Source: an uncultured Lachnospiraceae bacterium
Lineage (GTDB): Bacteria; Bacillota; Clostridia; Lachnospirales; Lachnospiraceae
Direction: 5' to 3'
DNA length: 64,000 nt
Assembly: GCA_947243855.1 (NCBI GenBank)
Contig: CAMXIK010000016.1
Location: forward strand, 1-64,000
Shown piece after piece: positions 25,250 through 34,835 of the stretch. The position numbers were made by a program, and so were the translations under genes. The notes beneath the pieces are model-generated. The model was not told the DNA's origin and did no database searches. It saw only the letters and a program-made list of their open reading frames with translations. Within the stretch, counting starts at the first letter, position 1; each line of letters starts with the position of its first letter.

Positions 25250-26095
25250 ATGGAAATCACAGGTAAGGTGGATGCGGTAAGAAGACAGGTAAAGGAATGG
25301 AGGCGGCAGGGCCTGACGGTGGGATTGGTGCCGACCATGGGATATTTGCATGACGGTCATAAGAGCCTGATTGTCAGGGCGGCGGCCGAAAACGACAAGG
25401 TGGTGGTCAGCGATTTTGTCAATCCCATACAGTTTGGGGTGAATGAGGACTTGGATACTTATCCAAGAGATATTGAGGCGGATAAAAAGCTTTGTGAGGA
25501 GGCGGGAGCAGATCTGATTTTCCATCCGGTACCGGAGGAGATGTATGCGCCGGATTTTTCCACCTATGTGGAAATGCAGAAGGTCAGCGAAGGATTGTGC
25601 GGCAAAACAAGGCCTACGCATTTTCGCGGCGTCTGTACGGTGGTTTGTAAGTTGTTCCATATTGTAGGGCCAGACCGGGCTTATTTCGGGCAGAAGGACG
25701 CGCAGCAGATGGCGGTGATCCGCAGGATGGTACGTGACTTGAATATGGATATTGAAATTGTGGGATGTCCGATCATACGGGAGGCGGACGGCCTTGCCAG
25801 AAGTTCCAGAAATACATATTTAAGCGAGGCGGAGAGAAAGGCGGCGCTGGTTCTTTCAAGAGCGGTTTTTTGTGGAGAAGATATGATAAAAAACGGGGAG
25901 AGAGACGCCGGCGCCATTTTAAAGGCAATGAGAGAAATGATAGAAAAGGAACCGCTTGCTAAAATAGATTATGTGGAAATGGTAGATGCGGATACGATAG
26001 AGCCGCTTATCAAGGCGGAGGGCAGAGTGCTCACAGCAATGGCGGTATATATAGGCAAAACGAGGTTACTTGACAATTTTATTGCGGAATTATAA
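25250..26095 (+). CDS. panC: Pantothenate synthetase
   Basis: A 281-residue ligase that joins pantoate and beta-alanine with ATP to form pantothenate (vitamin B5). The HIGH-like motif is '[10 protein letters not shown]', '[10 protein letters not shown]' contacts pantoate, 'FGQKDAQQM' and the KMSKS-like 'RSSRNTYLS' are conserved. Full length. AGAAGGAGGG sits before the ATG. It heads a panC-panD-transporter run; panB is not in the window. Confidence 0.96.
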   Translation: MEITGKVDAVRRQVKEWRRQGLTVGLVPTMGYLHDGHKSLIVRAAAENDKVVVSDFVNPIQFGVNEDLDTYPRDIEADKKLCEEAGADLIFHPVPEEMYAPDFSTYVEMQKVSEGLCGKTRPTHFRGVCTVVCKLFHIVGPDRAYFGQKDAQQMAVIRRMVRDLNMDIEIVGCPIIREADGLARSSRNTYLSEAERKAALVLSRAVFCGEDMIKNGERDAGAILKAMREMIEKEPLAKIDYVEMVDADTIEPLIKAEGRVLTAMAVYIGKTRLLDNFIAEL

Positions 26096-26118
26096 CATTG
26101 CGCAGAAATGAGGGAAAC

Positions 26119-26517
26119 ATGCTTCTTACTATGTTAAAAAGTAAAATTCACCGGGCTGTCGTGACACAGGCGGAATTAAATTATGTGGGCAGCATTACGA
26201 TTGACGAGCGTTTGATGGAAGCGGCCGGAATTTATGAGTATGAAAAAGTGCAGATTGCAGACGTGGATAACGGTTCCAGATTTGAGACTTACGTGATCGC
26301 GGGTGAGGCCGGAAGCGGGATCATCTGCTTAAATGGCGCGGCGGCCCGTATGGTTTCTACCGGGGATAAGGTCATCATTATGTGCTATGCGCAGATGACG
26401 CCGGAGGAGGCGGCGGATCATCCGCCGAAGGTAGTCTTTGTAAATGAACGGAATCAGATAACTTCCGTTGCCAGATACGAAAAGCATGGCAGGCTGGGAG
26501 ATACGGAAGGAATCTAA
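26119..26517 (+). CDS. panD: Aspartate 1-decarboxylase proenzyme
   Basis: A 132-residue pyruvoyl enzyme that makes beta-alanine from aspartate. With the start at 26119 (after GAGGGAAAC) the self-cleavage site falls at Gly24-Ser25 in 'NYVGSITID', the standard numbering, which supports this start over the longer reading from 26098. 'LNGAAARMV' and 'VIIMCYAQM' are conserved core segments. It supplies the substrate of the panC product encoded just upstream. Confidence 0.96.
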   Translation: MLLTMLKSKIHRAVVTQAELNYVGSITIDERLMEAAGIYEYEKVQIADVDNGSRFETYVIAGEAGSGIICLNGAAARMVSTGDKVIIMCYAQMTPEEAADHPPKVVFVNERNQITSVARYEKHGRLGDTEGI

Positions 26518-26536
26518 GAGAAAACGGGGGATTGGT

Positions 26537-27496
26537 ATGAATCAGGTGAAAAAAATAGCTAACTTTATGTCGTCAAATATTGCAATCTTGATTATTATTT
26601 TTTCTGTGATTGCGTTCCTTTATCCGAAGGGATTTTCATGGGCGACGAACTATACGACGTTGTTCTTGGGGGCCGCCATGTTTGGAATGGGGCTGACCAT
26701 TAAAACACAGGATTTCAAAATTGTATTTACAAGGCCGAAGGATTTGTGTATCGGATTTGTTCTGCAGTATACGGTGATGCCGCTGACGGCGTATGTGCTG
26801 GCAAAGGCATTTGGACTGCCGGCGGATCTGGCGCTTGGTGTGATTCTGGTGGGATGCTGTCCGGGCGGAACGGCGAGCAATGTGATTACCTATGTGGCCG
26901 GAGGCGACGTGCCGCTGTCTGTGGGCATGACGATTGTTTCTACGATACTTGCGCCCATTTGCACACCGGTATTGGTATATCTGTTAGCCGGTTCATGGGT
27001 GGAGGTGTCGCTTCTTACGATGATGCTATCGGTGGTTAAGGTTGTGCTTGTTCCGGTGCTTTTGGGGATTTTGATTTATCGGATATTCCCGAAACAGATT
27101 GATGCGGTTAGAGAGCTGCTTCCGTTGATCTCAGTGATTGCGATTGTGATGATTATTTCTGGAATTGTGGGGAGCAATGCGGAGAAGATTGTCTCCTGCG
27201 GCGCTTTGGTCATGGTAGTAGTAGCGATACACAATCTGGTGGGGCTGTGCTTGGGTACGGGAGTGGCAAAGCTTCTGCGGTTGGAAGAGAAGAAGGTGAC
27301 TGCGATAGGCATCGAAGTGGGGATGCAGAACAGTGGGCTTGCAATTTCTCTGGCTGCGGCTAATTTCGCGGCAAATCCGTTGGCCACGCTGCCCGGGGCA
27401 ATTTTCTCCGTGTGGCATAACATTTCCGGAACGATTTATGCGGGGATCAGGCGAAGTAGCGAGCCGAGATTGTTTTTTCAATTCCATGGAAAATAA
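26537..27496 (+). CDS. BASS-family transporter, PanS-like
   Basis: A 319-residue membrane protein of the bile-acid:sodium symporter family with about ten helices. 'GCCPGGTASNVITYVAGGDVPLS' (shortened to its core GCCPGGTASN) and 'EVGMQNSGLAISLA' are the two hallmark crossover motifs. PanS, a BASS member in Salmonella, moves pantothenate precursors, and the position directly behind panC-panD supports a similar role here; this is inference. The C-terminus after 'SVWHNISG' is a little longer and more basic than usual. The start at 26537 follows a run of five G. Confidence 0.85.
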   Translation: MNQVKKIANFMSSNIAILIIIFSVIAFLYPKGFSWATNYTTLFLGAAMFGMGLTIKTQDFKIVFTRPKDLCIGFVLQYTVMPLTAYVLAKAFGLPADLALGVILVGCCPGGTASNVITYVAGGDVPLSVGMTIVSTILAPICTPVLVYLLAGSWVEVSLLTMMLSVVKVVLVPVLLGILIYRIFPKQIDAVRELLPLISVIAIVMIISGIVGSNAEKIVSCGALVMVVVAIHNLVGLCLGTGVAKLLRLEEKKVTAIGIEVGMQNSGLAISLAAANFAANPLATLPGAIFSVWHNISGTIYAGIRRSSEPRLFFQFHGK

Positions 27497-27588
27497 CAGT
27501 GCAAAAAGTGGAGAATTTTGGTATACTTATTTTGTATGGCAGAAAAAAGGCTGTGCGCTGCCAGTAAGAGATATAGGGGGATAAGGGT

Positions 27589-28467
27589 ATGAAATATAAG
27601 ATTCTGCTTACGGGAAACAATAAGATGATCATCAACGAATTCTTCACTTACATGGATTTCAGTTTCGAGTGCCTCAGCACTTCGGACCGCTACGACGATA
27701 TCATAAGCCATGTAAAGTATGTGAGGCCGGATGCGCTGGTCTACTGTCTGTACGGTGAAAATCCCGACGATTTGAAACGGTTTGTCAATGTGGAGAATAA
27801 GATTGCGGAAGAAAGGATTCCTATTATTATTGTGGGCGATCCGGACGAGTGTACGCAGTTTGAGAAGATTGCGCCGGCCATGAATGTGACCATATTCCGC
27901 AAACCCATTACTTCCCAGAAATTAGAGGAAAATATTGTAAAGCTCTTGAAGGAGAAACGCCCGAAAGCCGAACAGGAACAGCGGTCCGTGAGGGTGGCCG
28001 AGAGCGTACTGAAAACCGACGATGTGATGCGGGTGGCGGAAGAGCTTCTGGCGCAGATTGCAAAAGAGACGGAAAAGGAGAAAAAAGAGCAGGCGGAAGC
28101 GGCAAGAAGAAAGCACATTTTGGTTGTGGATGACGATAGCAGCGTCCTCAAGCTCTTGAAGGGGTATCTGGCGGAGCGTTATGATGTGGCGACTGCCATC
28201 AGCGGTAAGATTGCCCTTAAATTTTTGGAGGCGAAAAAAACCGATATGGTGCTTCTGGATTATGAGATGCCTAATGAGAATGGAGCCGAGGTTTTGGCAA
28301 AGATTCGGGAGAATCCCAATACGGCTAATCTGCCGGTGGTCTTTTTGACGGGCGTGACAGAAAGAAAGAAGATTATGGAAGTGCTGGCGATGAAACCGCA
28401 GGGGTATCTCACCAAGCCTATCGATATGGAAAAGTTATCTTCCACCATTAAGGGTGTGTTAAGATAG
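27589..28467 (+). CDS. Two-receiver response regulator without output domain
   Basis: A 292-residue protein. Residues 1-120 form a degenerate receiver: the acidic pair is replaced ('ILLTGNNK') and the phospho-acceptor site reads 'DALVYCLYGE', though the 'FRKPI' Lys region remains. A charged coiled linker (about 125-175) follows. Residues 175-292 are an intact receiver with 'VVDDDSS', the acceptor in 'MVLLDYEMPNENG', and 'YLTKPI'. There is no DNA-binding domain, so it likely relays phosphate or acts by binding. The PocR hybrid kinase follows 32 bases downstream. Confidence 0.85.
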   Translation: MKYKILLTGNNKMIINEFFTYMDFSFECLSTSDRYDDIISHVKYVRPDALVYCLYGENPDDLKRFVNVENKIAEERIPIIIVGDPDECTQFEKIAPAMNVTIFRKPITSQKLEENIVKLLKEKRPKAEQEQRSVRVAESVLKTDDVMRVAEELLAQIAKETEKEKKEQAEAARRKHILVVDDDSSVLKLLKGYLAERYDVATAISGKIALKFLEAKKTDMVLLDYEMPNENGAEVLAKIRENPNTANLPVVFLTGVTERKKIMEVLAMKPQGYLTKPIDMEKLSSTIKGVLR

Positions 28468-28499
28468 CGGTTTAAAATTCTGTAACGGAGGGATTTGGC

Positions 28500-31214
28500 A
28501 TGGCGATTATTGAAAACGAATTTAAACTGACTGACTTGATAGATATTGAAACCTTGCAGAAAATACAGGATGCATTTTCCGATATGTCGGGAATCGCAGC
28601 TCTGGTTACAGATGCCCACGGTAAGATTCAGACGAAACCTTCGGGATTCACAGAGTTTTGCGGGAAGTATGTCCGGAATACGGAGGAAGGCAGAAAACGG
28701 TGTGAAAAGTGTGATAAAATGGGTGCGGAGAAGGCGGCGAGAGCCGGCGTCTCCTGCGCCTATTTTTGCCATGCCGGTATGGTGGCGTTTGCCGCGCCTA
28801 TTATGGCTCACGGGCATATGGTGGGATGTTTTATCGGCGGACAGCTTTTGACGATACCGCCGGACGAGGATAAGATTCGGAAGGTGGCCGAGGATATCGG
28901 CGTAGACGGAGACGAACTGATGCGCGCCGCAGGCGATGTCAGGATTGTAGACAAGCGGACGATCGAGAAAGTTTCAAACGCCATCTATACGATTGCCAAT
29001 GTTTTGTCGGAGATTGGCTACAGTAAGTATCAAGTGAATTTGAAAAATATGGAGCTGCGCAAAACCTCCAATATGAAATCAGACTTTTTGGCCAATATGA
29101 GCCACGAGATCAGAACGCCTATGAACGCGGTGATTGGTATGGCGGAGATGGCGCTTCGGGAAGAAGTGACGCCTGCGGCCAGAGAATATATCGGACAGAT
29201 TAAGTCTTCGGGGCAGACGCTCCTTACGATCATAAACGATATTCTGGATTTTTCCAAGATCGAGTCGGGAAAGATGGACATCAGCGACGTGGAATATGAA
29301 CCGCTGTCTATGATTAACGATGTTTCTAATATTATTATGACCCGTATTGGCAGCAAAGATCTCGATTTGACAGTGGACGTAAATCCAGAGCTGCCGGCAG
29401 GACTTTTCGGAGATAATATCAGAATCAAACAAGTATTGGTAAATCTGGCAAACAATGCCGTCAAGTTTACGGATTCTGGAAATGTCAATGTAAAGATAGA
29501 TTTTCTGCGGACGACGGAAGACGCGATCGAGCTTTATGTGGCGGTGACAGATACGGGACGGGGTATCAAAGAGAGCGATATGGTGAAACTGTTCCAGTCG
29601 TTCCAACAGCTTGACAGCAAGAGAAACCGCAATGTGGAAGGAACCGGACTTGGGCTTGCCATCAGTAAACAATTGGTGGCGCTGATGCACGGAAAAATTC
29701 ATGTGGACAGCGAGTATGGCAAGGGTTCTACCTTCTCCTTCGTGATTCCCCAGAAAGTGACGGACGGCAGCCGCGCCGTGGAAAAAGTGGGGGAAAATAT
29801 TGTGGCGGCCGGGTTGATTCAGAGCGCGTACACGGCGCAGGAGCTGGCCGGCGATATGGAGAAGCTGGGCGTTACCTATATGAGATTGGAATCGGAGGAA
29901 GATCTTGGGTGGTTAAAGGATCACAAAGCGGGCTATCTTTTTGTGGAACAGCCGTTGATGACGGAGGCCGTGCAGTATTTCCTGAAATTGAATCCGAATG
30001 TCTGCGGTGTGATTTTGGCGAATTATCGGTCGGTACGTTCTTATGATCTGCCGAATCTGCGCGTGGTGAAAAAACCGCTTTATATTTTAGGGCTTTCCAA
30101 TATCTTTAACGGGAGAGAAGAGAATGGTTCTGTTTCCCTTATGGAGGCGGAGGATTTCGACTTTACTGCGCCCGAGGCGGAAATTCTGGTAGTGGATGAC
30201 AACGCCATTAACCTGACGGTGGTCAAAGGGCTTTTGAACCCGCTTCAAATGAAGATAGATACGGCTTTGAGCGGCAAGGACGCCGTTTTAATGGTTACGG
30301 ATAAACGCTATGATATTATTTTTATGGATCATATGATGCCAGAGATGGACGGTGTGGAGACTACCAGAGTGATCAGACGCCTTCTGGGAAATAACGGACA
30401 GGTGCCGATTATCGCTCTCACAGCCAACGCGGTGGAGGGAACGGCCCAGATGTTTATCGACGAGGGCATGAATGATTTTGTGACGAAACCCATAGAGATG
30501 CGGGTGATTCTGGCAAAACTCCGTAAGTGGCTGCCGCCTGAAAAGATCGAGAAAAACAGAAATAAAAAGATGAATACTGTTCTCCAAGGCGGCAAAGAAG
30601 CGCAGGCATCGCAGACGACCACCGATATTTCCATCGATGGGCTGGATGTGAAAAAGGCTATGGAATTTCTTGGAAACGAGGAGCTTTTCTGGTCTGTTTT
30701 GAAAGAGTATTACCGTGTCATTGATAAAAAGAGTACCATGATATCCGAGTATGAACAAAAAGAAATGTGGAAGGAATACACGGTTGAGGTACATGCTTTG
30801 AAGAGCGCGTCCAAGCAGATTGGCGCATTGGAGCTGGCGCAGGTGGCCGAGCAGATGGAGGCCGCTGGCAATGCCGGAAATGCGGCCCTGATTCATAAGA
30901 TTACGCCGGGGATGCTGGAAGAGTACATGTTCTACAAAGGGATTCTGGCGCCTTACTTTGTCAAGGAGGAAGAAACCCAAAGCGGAAGAGCGGCAAAGAA
31001 GGGTGAATTGTTAGAACTCTTTGACCAGATGAAGGACGCTTTAGACAACTTGGATATGGACGCTATGGAAGAGGTTGTTAAGGGTATGAGCCAGTATTCT
31101 TACAGCGACGCGCAGCGCGGTATCTTTGAAAAGCTGAAAAATGCCGTGGAGGATATCGATACGGAGAAGTGTGAAGAAATCATTGCGGAGTGGAAGAAGG
31201 AACTGGAAAAGTAG
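28500..31214 (+). CDS. PocR-domain hybrid histidine kinase (HisKA-HATPase-REC-HPt)
   Basis: A 904-residue cytoplasmic kinase. Residues 8-175 are a PocR sensor with cysteines C54, C68, C71 and C90 ('FCGKYVRN', 'RCEKCDKM', 'YFCHAG'), a fold thought to bind small hydrocarbon derivatives. HisKA has His202 in 'MSHEIRTPMNAV'; the ATPase domain has 'NLANNAVKF', 'DTGRGI' and 'GTGLGLAI'. A degenerate receiver spans about 425-540, an intact receiver about 560-680 ('VVDDNAIN', 'IIFMDHMMPEMDG'), and an HPt domain follows ('VEVHALKSASKQIG'). The chain therefore holds a full phosphorelay. It pairs with the preceding two-receiver protein. Confidence 0.92.
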   Translation: MAIIENEFKLTDLIDIETLQKIQDAFSDMSGIAALVTDAHGKIQTKPSGFTEFCGKYVRNTEEGRKRCEKCDKMGAEKAARAGVSCAYFCHAGMVAFAAPIMAHGHMVGCFIGGQLLTIPPDEDKIRKVAEDIGVDGDELMRAAGDVRIVDKRTIEKVSNAIYTIANVLSEIGYSKYQVNLKNMELRKTSNMKSDFLANMSHEIRTPMNAVIGMAEMALREEVTPAAREYIGQIKSSGQTLLTIINDILDFSKIESGKMDISDVEYEPLSMINDVSNIIMTRIGSKDLDLTVDVNPELPAGLFGDNIRIKQVLVNLANNAVKFTDSGNVNVKIDFLRTTEDAIELYVAVTDTGRGIKESDMVKLFQSFQQLDSKRNRNVEGTGLGLAISKQLVALMHGKIHVDSEYGKGSTFSFVIPQKVTDGSRAVEKVGENIVAAGLIQSAYTAQELAGDMEKLGVTYMRLESEEDLGWLKDHKAGYLFVEQPLMTEAVQYFLKLNPNVCGVILANYRSVRSYDLPNLRVVKKPLYILGLSNIFNGREENGSVSLMEAEDFDFTAPEAEILVVDDNAINLTVVKGLLNPLQMKIDTALSGKDAVLMVTDKRYDIIFMDHMMPEMDGVETTRVIRRLLGNNGQVPIIALTANAVEGTAQMFIDEGMNDFVTKPIEMRVILAKLRKWLPPEKIEKNRNKKMNTVLQGGKEAQASQTTTDISIDGLDVKKAMEFLGNEELFWSVLKEYYRVIDKKSTMISEYEQKEMWKEYTVEVHALKSASKQIGALELAQVAEQMEAAGNAGNAALIHKITPGMLEEYMFYKGILAPYFVKEEETQSGRAAKKGELLELFDQMKDALDNLDMDAMEEVVKGMSQYSYSDAQRGIFEKLKNAVEDIDTEKCEEIIAEWKKELEK

Positions 31215-31224
31215 CATAAAATGC

Positions 31225-31315
31225 AGAATATAATGCATAATATGCAAAAGAAAGATAAAAATATGCATATTTGCGTATATTTATACTTTACATTTGCAAA
31301 AACCTGTGATAAGAT
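31225..31315 (+). promoter_or_regulatory. Promoter and palindromes before the amino-acid importer
   Basis: -35 TTTACA (31287-31292), a 17-base spacer and -10 TAAGAT (31310-31315) form a good sigma-A promoter. Upstream, within AT-rich DNA, lie TGCATA-A-TATGCA and ATATGCATAT palindromes. They resemble ArgR-type boxes in style but not exactly in spacing, so an amino-acid-responsive operator is a guess. Confidence 0.6.
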
Positions 31316-31348
31316 GTAACGAAAGCTAGGTTAGAAAGGAAAAGACGG

Positions 31349-32038
31349 ATGTCGGCGTGGATGGCGAATGTCAGTGATACGTTTTATAAATGTTTTATCA
31401 GGGAGGATCGGTATCAGCTTCTTTTGAGCGGTATTGGCGTGACGATCAAGGTATCGCTTTTGGCTATTGTGATCGGTATTTTGATCGGCATGGTGATTGC
31501 CATGTGCAACCTGTCAAAGAAAAAGGCGGTCCGACTCATTGGCGGGATCTATACGGACGTAATTCGGGGGACGCCTTCGGTGACGCAGCTCATGATTATC
31601 TATTTTGTTATTTTTGCGTCGGTGCAGTTGGATAAGTGGATTATTGCCGCCATTGCCTTTGGCGTCAATTCCGGCGCTTATGTGTCGGAGATTATCCGGG
31701 CGGGTATTTTATCGATTGATAAAGGGCAGACGGAAGCTGGCAGATCGTTAGGATTAAGCGCTTTTCAGACGATGAGCAGGATCGTGATTCCGCAGGCTGT
31801 GAAGAATATTTTTCCCGCGCTGTGCAATGAGTTTATTGTGTTGATTAAGGAGACCGCCATTGTAGGATATGTGGGACTGATGGATATTCAGAAGGCGGGC
31901 GACTTCATCAAGAGCGCGACCTTTATCGCTTTTATGCCGCTCATTGGAACGGCGGTCATCTATTATGTGCTGATTAAGATATTGACGCTGGCGCTGCGCA
32001 GGGTGGAGATTAGATTGCGCAGAGCGGACGCGAGGTAA
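31349..32038 (+). CDS. Amino-acid ABC transporter permease
   Basis: A 229-residue permease of the polar amino-acid family (HisMQ/GlnP). The N-terminal motif is '[16 protein letters not shown]', '[19 protein letters not shown]' is the family signature, and the ATPase-coupling loop is '[22 protein letters not shown]'. About five membrane helices. It overlaps no gene but sits five bases before the ATPase gene. Together with the next two genes it makes a complete importer, although permease-ATPase-binding protein is a less common gene order. Confidence 0.93.
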   Translation: MSAWMANVSDTFYKCFIREDRYQLLLSGIGVTIKVSLLAIVIGILIGMVIAMCNLSKKKAVRLIGGIYTDVIRGTPSVTQLMIIYFVIFASVQLDKWIIAAIAFGVNSGAYVSEIIRAGILSIDKGQTEAGRSLGLSAFQTMSRIVIPQAVKNIFPALCNEFIVLIKETAIVGYVGLMDIQKAGDFIKSATFIAFMPLIGTAVIYYVLIKILTLALRRVEIRLRRADAR

Positions 32039-32043
32039 TCGCT

Positions 32044-32766
32044 ATGATTAAAGTGAAGAATCTACATAAAAAATTTGAAGATTTGGAAGTGTTGTGCGGC
32101 ATCGACGAGCACATCACACAGGGCGAAGTGGTGGTCGTGATCGGGCCTTCGGGTTCTGGAAAGAGTACGTTTCTTAGATGCCTGAATTTATTAGAGAAGG
32201 CGACTGCGGGAGAAATCTATGTAGACGACGAGCTGATCACAGCGCCTAAGGTGAATGTAAACCGGGTGCGGCAGAAGATGGGTATGGTGTTTCAGCAGTT
32301 CAACCTGTTTCCGCATCTGACCATTATGGATAATATCACCCTTGCACCGGTACTCCTGAAAAAAATGACGAAGGAGGAGGCCGTAAAGCGGGGATTGGAG
32401 CTTTTAGAGCGGGTTAATCTGGGGGAGAAAGCAAACGCCTACCCGGCCCAGCTTTCCGGCGGGCAAAAGCAGAGGGTGGCGATTGCCAGAGCGCTTGCTA
32501 TGGACCCGGAGATTATGCTCTTTGACGAGCCTACTTCGGCTTTGGACCCGGAGATGGTAGGAGAGGTGCTGGATGTTATGAAGGATCTGGCAAAATCTGG
32601 CATGACCATGGTGATTGTTACGCATGAGATGGGATTTGCAAGGGAAGTGGCTTCCCGCGTGCTTTTCATCGATCAGGGCGTGGTGATGGAGAGCGGGACG
32701 CCGGACGAAATTTTCAATCATCCGCAGAATGAGCGGACGAAAAATTTCTTATCTAAGGTATTGTAG
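32044..32766 (+). CDS. Amino-acid ABC transporter ATP-binding protein
   Basis: A 240-residue GlnQ/HisP-type ATPase. Walker A 'GPSGSGKST', Q-loop '[14 protein letters not shown]', signature '[15 protein letters not shown]', Walker B '[14 protein letters not shown]', and switch 'VTHEMGFA'. All motifs are intact. It powers the permease encoded just upstream. Confidence 0.95.
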   Translation: MIKVKNLHKKFEDLEVLCGIDEHITQGEVVVVIGPSGSGKSTFLRCLNLLEKATAGEIYVDDELITAPKVNVNRVRQKMGMVFQQFNLFPHLTIMDNITLAPVLLKKMTKEEAVKRGLELLERVNLGEKANAYPAQLSGGQKQRVAIARALAMDPEIMLFDEPTSALDPEMVGEVLDVMKDLAKSGMTMVIVTHEMGFAREVASRVLFIDQGVVMESGTPDEIFNHPQNERTKNFLSKVL

Positions 32767-32812
32767 CCGTAAGGCAAAAACAATATACATATAAAACGAG
32801 GAGGAAAATGTT

Positions 32813-33586
32813 ATGAAAAAAGCAACAAAGTTACTGGCAATGACGCTTGCCATGGTTATGGCGGCATGCACCTTGACTGCCTGCGGCGGCGGCAGCGCAA
32901 AGGGAGACACGCTCACCTTTGGAACCAATCCGGAGTTCCCGCCTTTTGAGTATGTCACGTCGAACGGTGTCATCGGCGAGTTTGACGGTATTGACATGGC
33001 GATTGCTAAGCAGATCGCGGATGAGAACGGCATGACCGTTGCCATGGAGAGCATGGAATTCGACTCCCTTCTGGTAGCGCTTCAAAACGGACAGATCGAC
33101 GCGGTAATCGCGGGCATGACGGCGACGGACGAGAGGCGTGAGACTGTGGACTTCTCAACACCTTACTACACGGCTACGCAGGTGATGATCGTGAAGGAAG
33201 ATTCCGATATCGCGACAGCGGCCGACATGGCGGACAAGAAGATCTGTGTGATTCAGGGCTACACCGGCGAGGTATGCGTACAGGATATGGGTTATAGCTA
33301 CGAGGCCTTCAAGAAGGGCACGGAGGCTGTGATGGAGTTAGCCAACGGCAAGTGCGATGTGGTTGTGATCGACTCCGCAACGGCGCAGAAATATGTGAGC
33401 GATAACGAGGGCTTAAAGATCGTGGAAGACCCCAGCGCGTTTGAGTCTGAGGAGTATGCGATTGCCGTGCAGAAGGGCAACACGGAGCTGCTTGACAAGA
33501 TCAACAAATCGATCGAGAAAATGCTTGCGGACGGTACGATCAACGAACTGGCCGTGAAGTATACCGAGGAAGCGACAGCGGAATAA
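32813..33586 (+). CDS. Amino-acid ABC transporter substrate-binding lipoprotein
   Basis: A 257-residue binding protein. The signal peptide ends in lipobox 'LTAC', followed by the usual order of a type II fold: lobe 1 ('TLTFGTNPEFPPFEYV' ... 'FSTPYYTATQVMIV'), lobe 2 ('ICVIQGYTGEVCVQDMG' ... 'KCDVVVIDSATAQKYV'), then the return to lobe 1 ('AVQKGNTELLDKINKSIEKM'). The ligand is an amino acid of unknown kind. It serves here as the in-window reference for the rearranged homologue at 37884. GAGGAGG is upstream of the ATG. Confidence 0.93.
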   Translation: MKKATKLLAMTLAMVMAACTLTACGGGSAKGDTLTFGTNPEFPPFEYVTSNGVIGEFDGIDMAIAKQIADENGMTVAMESMEFDSLLVALQNGQIDAVIAGMTATDERRETVDFSTPYYTATQVMIVKEDSDIATAADMADKKICVIQGYTGEVCVQDMGYSYEAFKKGTEAVMELANGKCDVVVIDSATAQKYVSDNEGLKIVEDPSAFESEEYAIAVQKGNTELLDKINKSIEKMLADGTINELAVKYTEEATAE

Positions 33587-33603
33587 CTGTAACAAAAATC
33601 AGG

Positions 33604-33635
33604 CGGCGTGACATAGGTCACGCCGTTATTTCTTT
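33604..33635 (+). terminator. Terminator between convergent genes
   Basis: CGGCGTGAC (33604-33612), loop ATAG, GTCACGCCG (33617-33625), then TTATTTCTTT. The hairpin includes the last codons and the stop of the opposing carboxypeptidase gene. Confidence 0.85.
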
Positions 33636-34811
33636 GGAAGGCACATATCTGTTATAAATCTCCACGTGATCGTAGATACACCGCCAGTTGCTGGTGGCGC
33701 CGGTAGTGACGCAGATATAGGTAGTGCCGCGGATGCGGCTGTAGCTTACCGCACAGTTCCGGGATTGAACCACATATCCCGTTTTGCCGCTTAACACTTC
33801 GCCGCCCATATCCTTATCCTCAATTTTTCTTAGAAACCAATTGGAAATCGTAATGCCGTCGGGATGTTCTTCGGTGGGAGCGGTGGTATACGTATGGGCG
33901 GATAAAAACTCCCTGCACAGGTCGTTTTGCATGGCTGCCTTCATAATGACAGCCATATCATAAACCGTGCAGTAGTGGTTGTCGTCATAAAGGCCGATAC
34001 AGTTCGTGAAATGGGCGCTGCCAGCAATGCCCAGTTCTTCCAGTTTCGCATTCATCTGAGCGACAAAGTCTTCATGGGAGCCGGCAATATAGGTTGCGAG
34101 TCCCAACGCAGCGTCCCCGCCGGAGGGCAGTACGGTTCCGTAAAACAGATCGCGCACGGTAACTTCTTCCCCATCCACAAAGCCCACGGCGCTGCAGTCG
34201 TTGACATAGGCGTAATCCGTGATTTCCAAAGTCATGGTAAAGGTATCGTCCAACTCTTCTTCTGTGATCTGTTCCGCCGCTACAAGCACTGTCAGCACTT
34301 TCGTCATGGAAGCGGGATAGATACGCTCCTTCGCTCCCTTGGAAGCGACGATGACGTTTGCGTTTTCATCTATGAGAATCGCGTTTGAGCTGATGACCTC
34401 TGCGCTGGTGATCGGGACGGTGTCTTCCGTGTCTGCAAATTGGTAAGCGGGATGCGCCTCTTCTTGTTCCGGAGAGTCTTCTTCCGCTTTTGTGGAATCT
34501 GTCATCCCGGCGTTTTCTCCTGCTTGTCTTAGCTTTTCCGCCAGTTCGTCCACGAGTTGTTTGTCGGTTGGGGCTATGGTTTCCATCGGCTGTATTTCTA
34601 ACCCCGCATTCTCCGGCTCTGATTTATGACAGGATCTCAGGGCGAAAGAGACGGAAACGATCAGCACGGCGAGGATGCCGAGGCAGACGCCTCTTTTTAT
34701 CATGCGCTGCCGTCTTAAGCGTTTCTGCCGTTCCAGCCGCCTGCGCCGTCTTGCTTCACAGCGGGCAAGAAACTCCCGGTCTTCTTCTTGTTCGTCAAAA
34801 TAAGGTTCCAT
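33618..34811 (-). CDS. D-alanyl-D-alanine carboxypeptidase (PBP5/DacF class)
   Basis: About 397 residues. The N-terminus is a very basic cytoplasmic tail followed by one membrane helix ('GVCLGILAVLIVSVSFAL'), so the enzyme is held as a type II membrane protein rather than by the C-terminal anchor common in PBP5. The catalytic motifs are 'ASMTK' (SxxK), 'PSGGDAA' in place of the usual SxN, and 'GKTGYV' (KTG). The altered second motif is known in form S-G-x-D in some Firmicutes relatives. It trims pentapeptides of peptidoglycan. The ATG at 34811 has AAAGGA seven bases upstream; 34817 is less likely. Confidence 0.85.
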   Translation of the reverse strand: MEPYFDEQEEDREFLARCEARRRRRLERQKRLRRQRMIKRGVCLGILAVLIVSVSFALRSCHKSEPENAGLEIQPMETIAPTDKQLVDELAEKLRQAGENAGMTDSTKAEEDSPEQEEAHPAYQFADTEDTVPITSAEVISSNAILIDENANVIVASKGAKERIYPASMTKVLTVLVAAEQITEEELDDTFTMTLEITDYAYVNDCSAVGFVDGEEVTVRDLFYGTVLPSGGDAALGLATYIAGSHEDFVAQMNAKLEELGIAGSAHFTNCIGLYDDNHYCTVYDMAVIMKAAMQNDLCREFLSAHTYTTAPTEEHPDGITISNWFLRKIEDKDMGGEVLSGKTGYVVQSRNCAVSYSRIRGTTYICVTTGATSNWRCIYDHVEIYNRYVPSKEITA

Positions 34812-34835
34812 AGTCATTTCCTTTTATGTTTTAAA

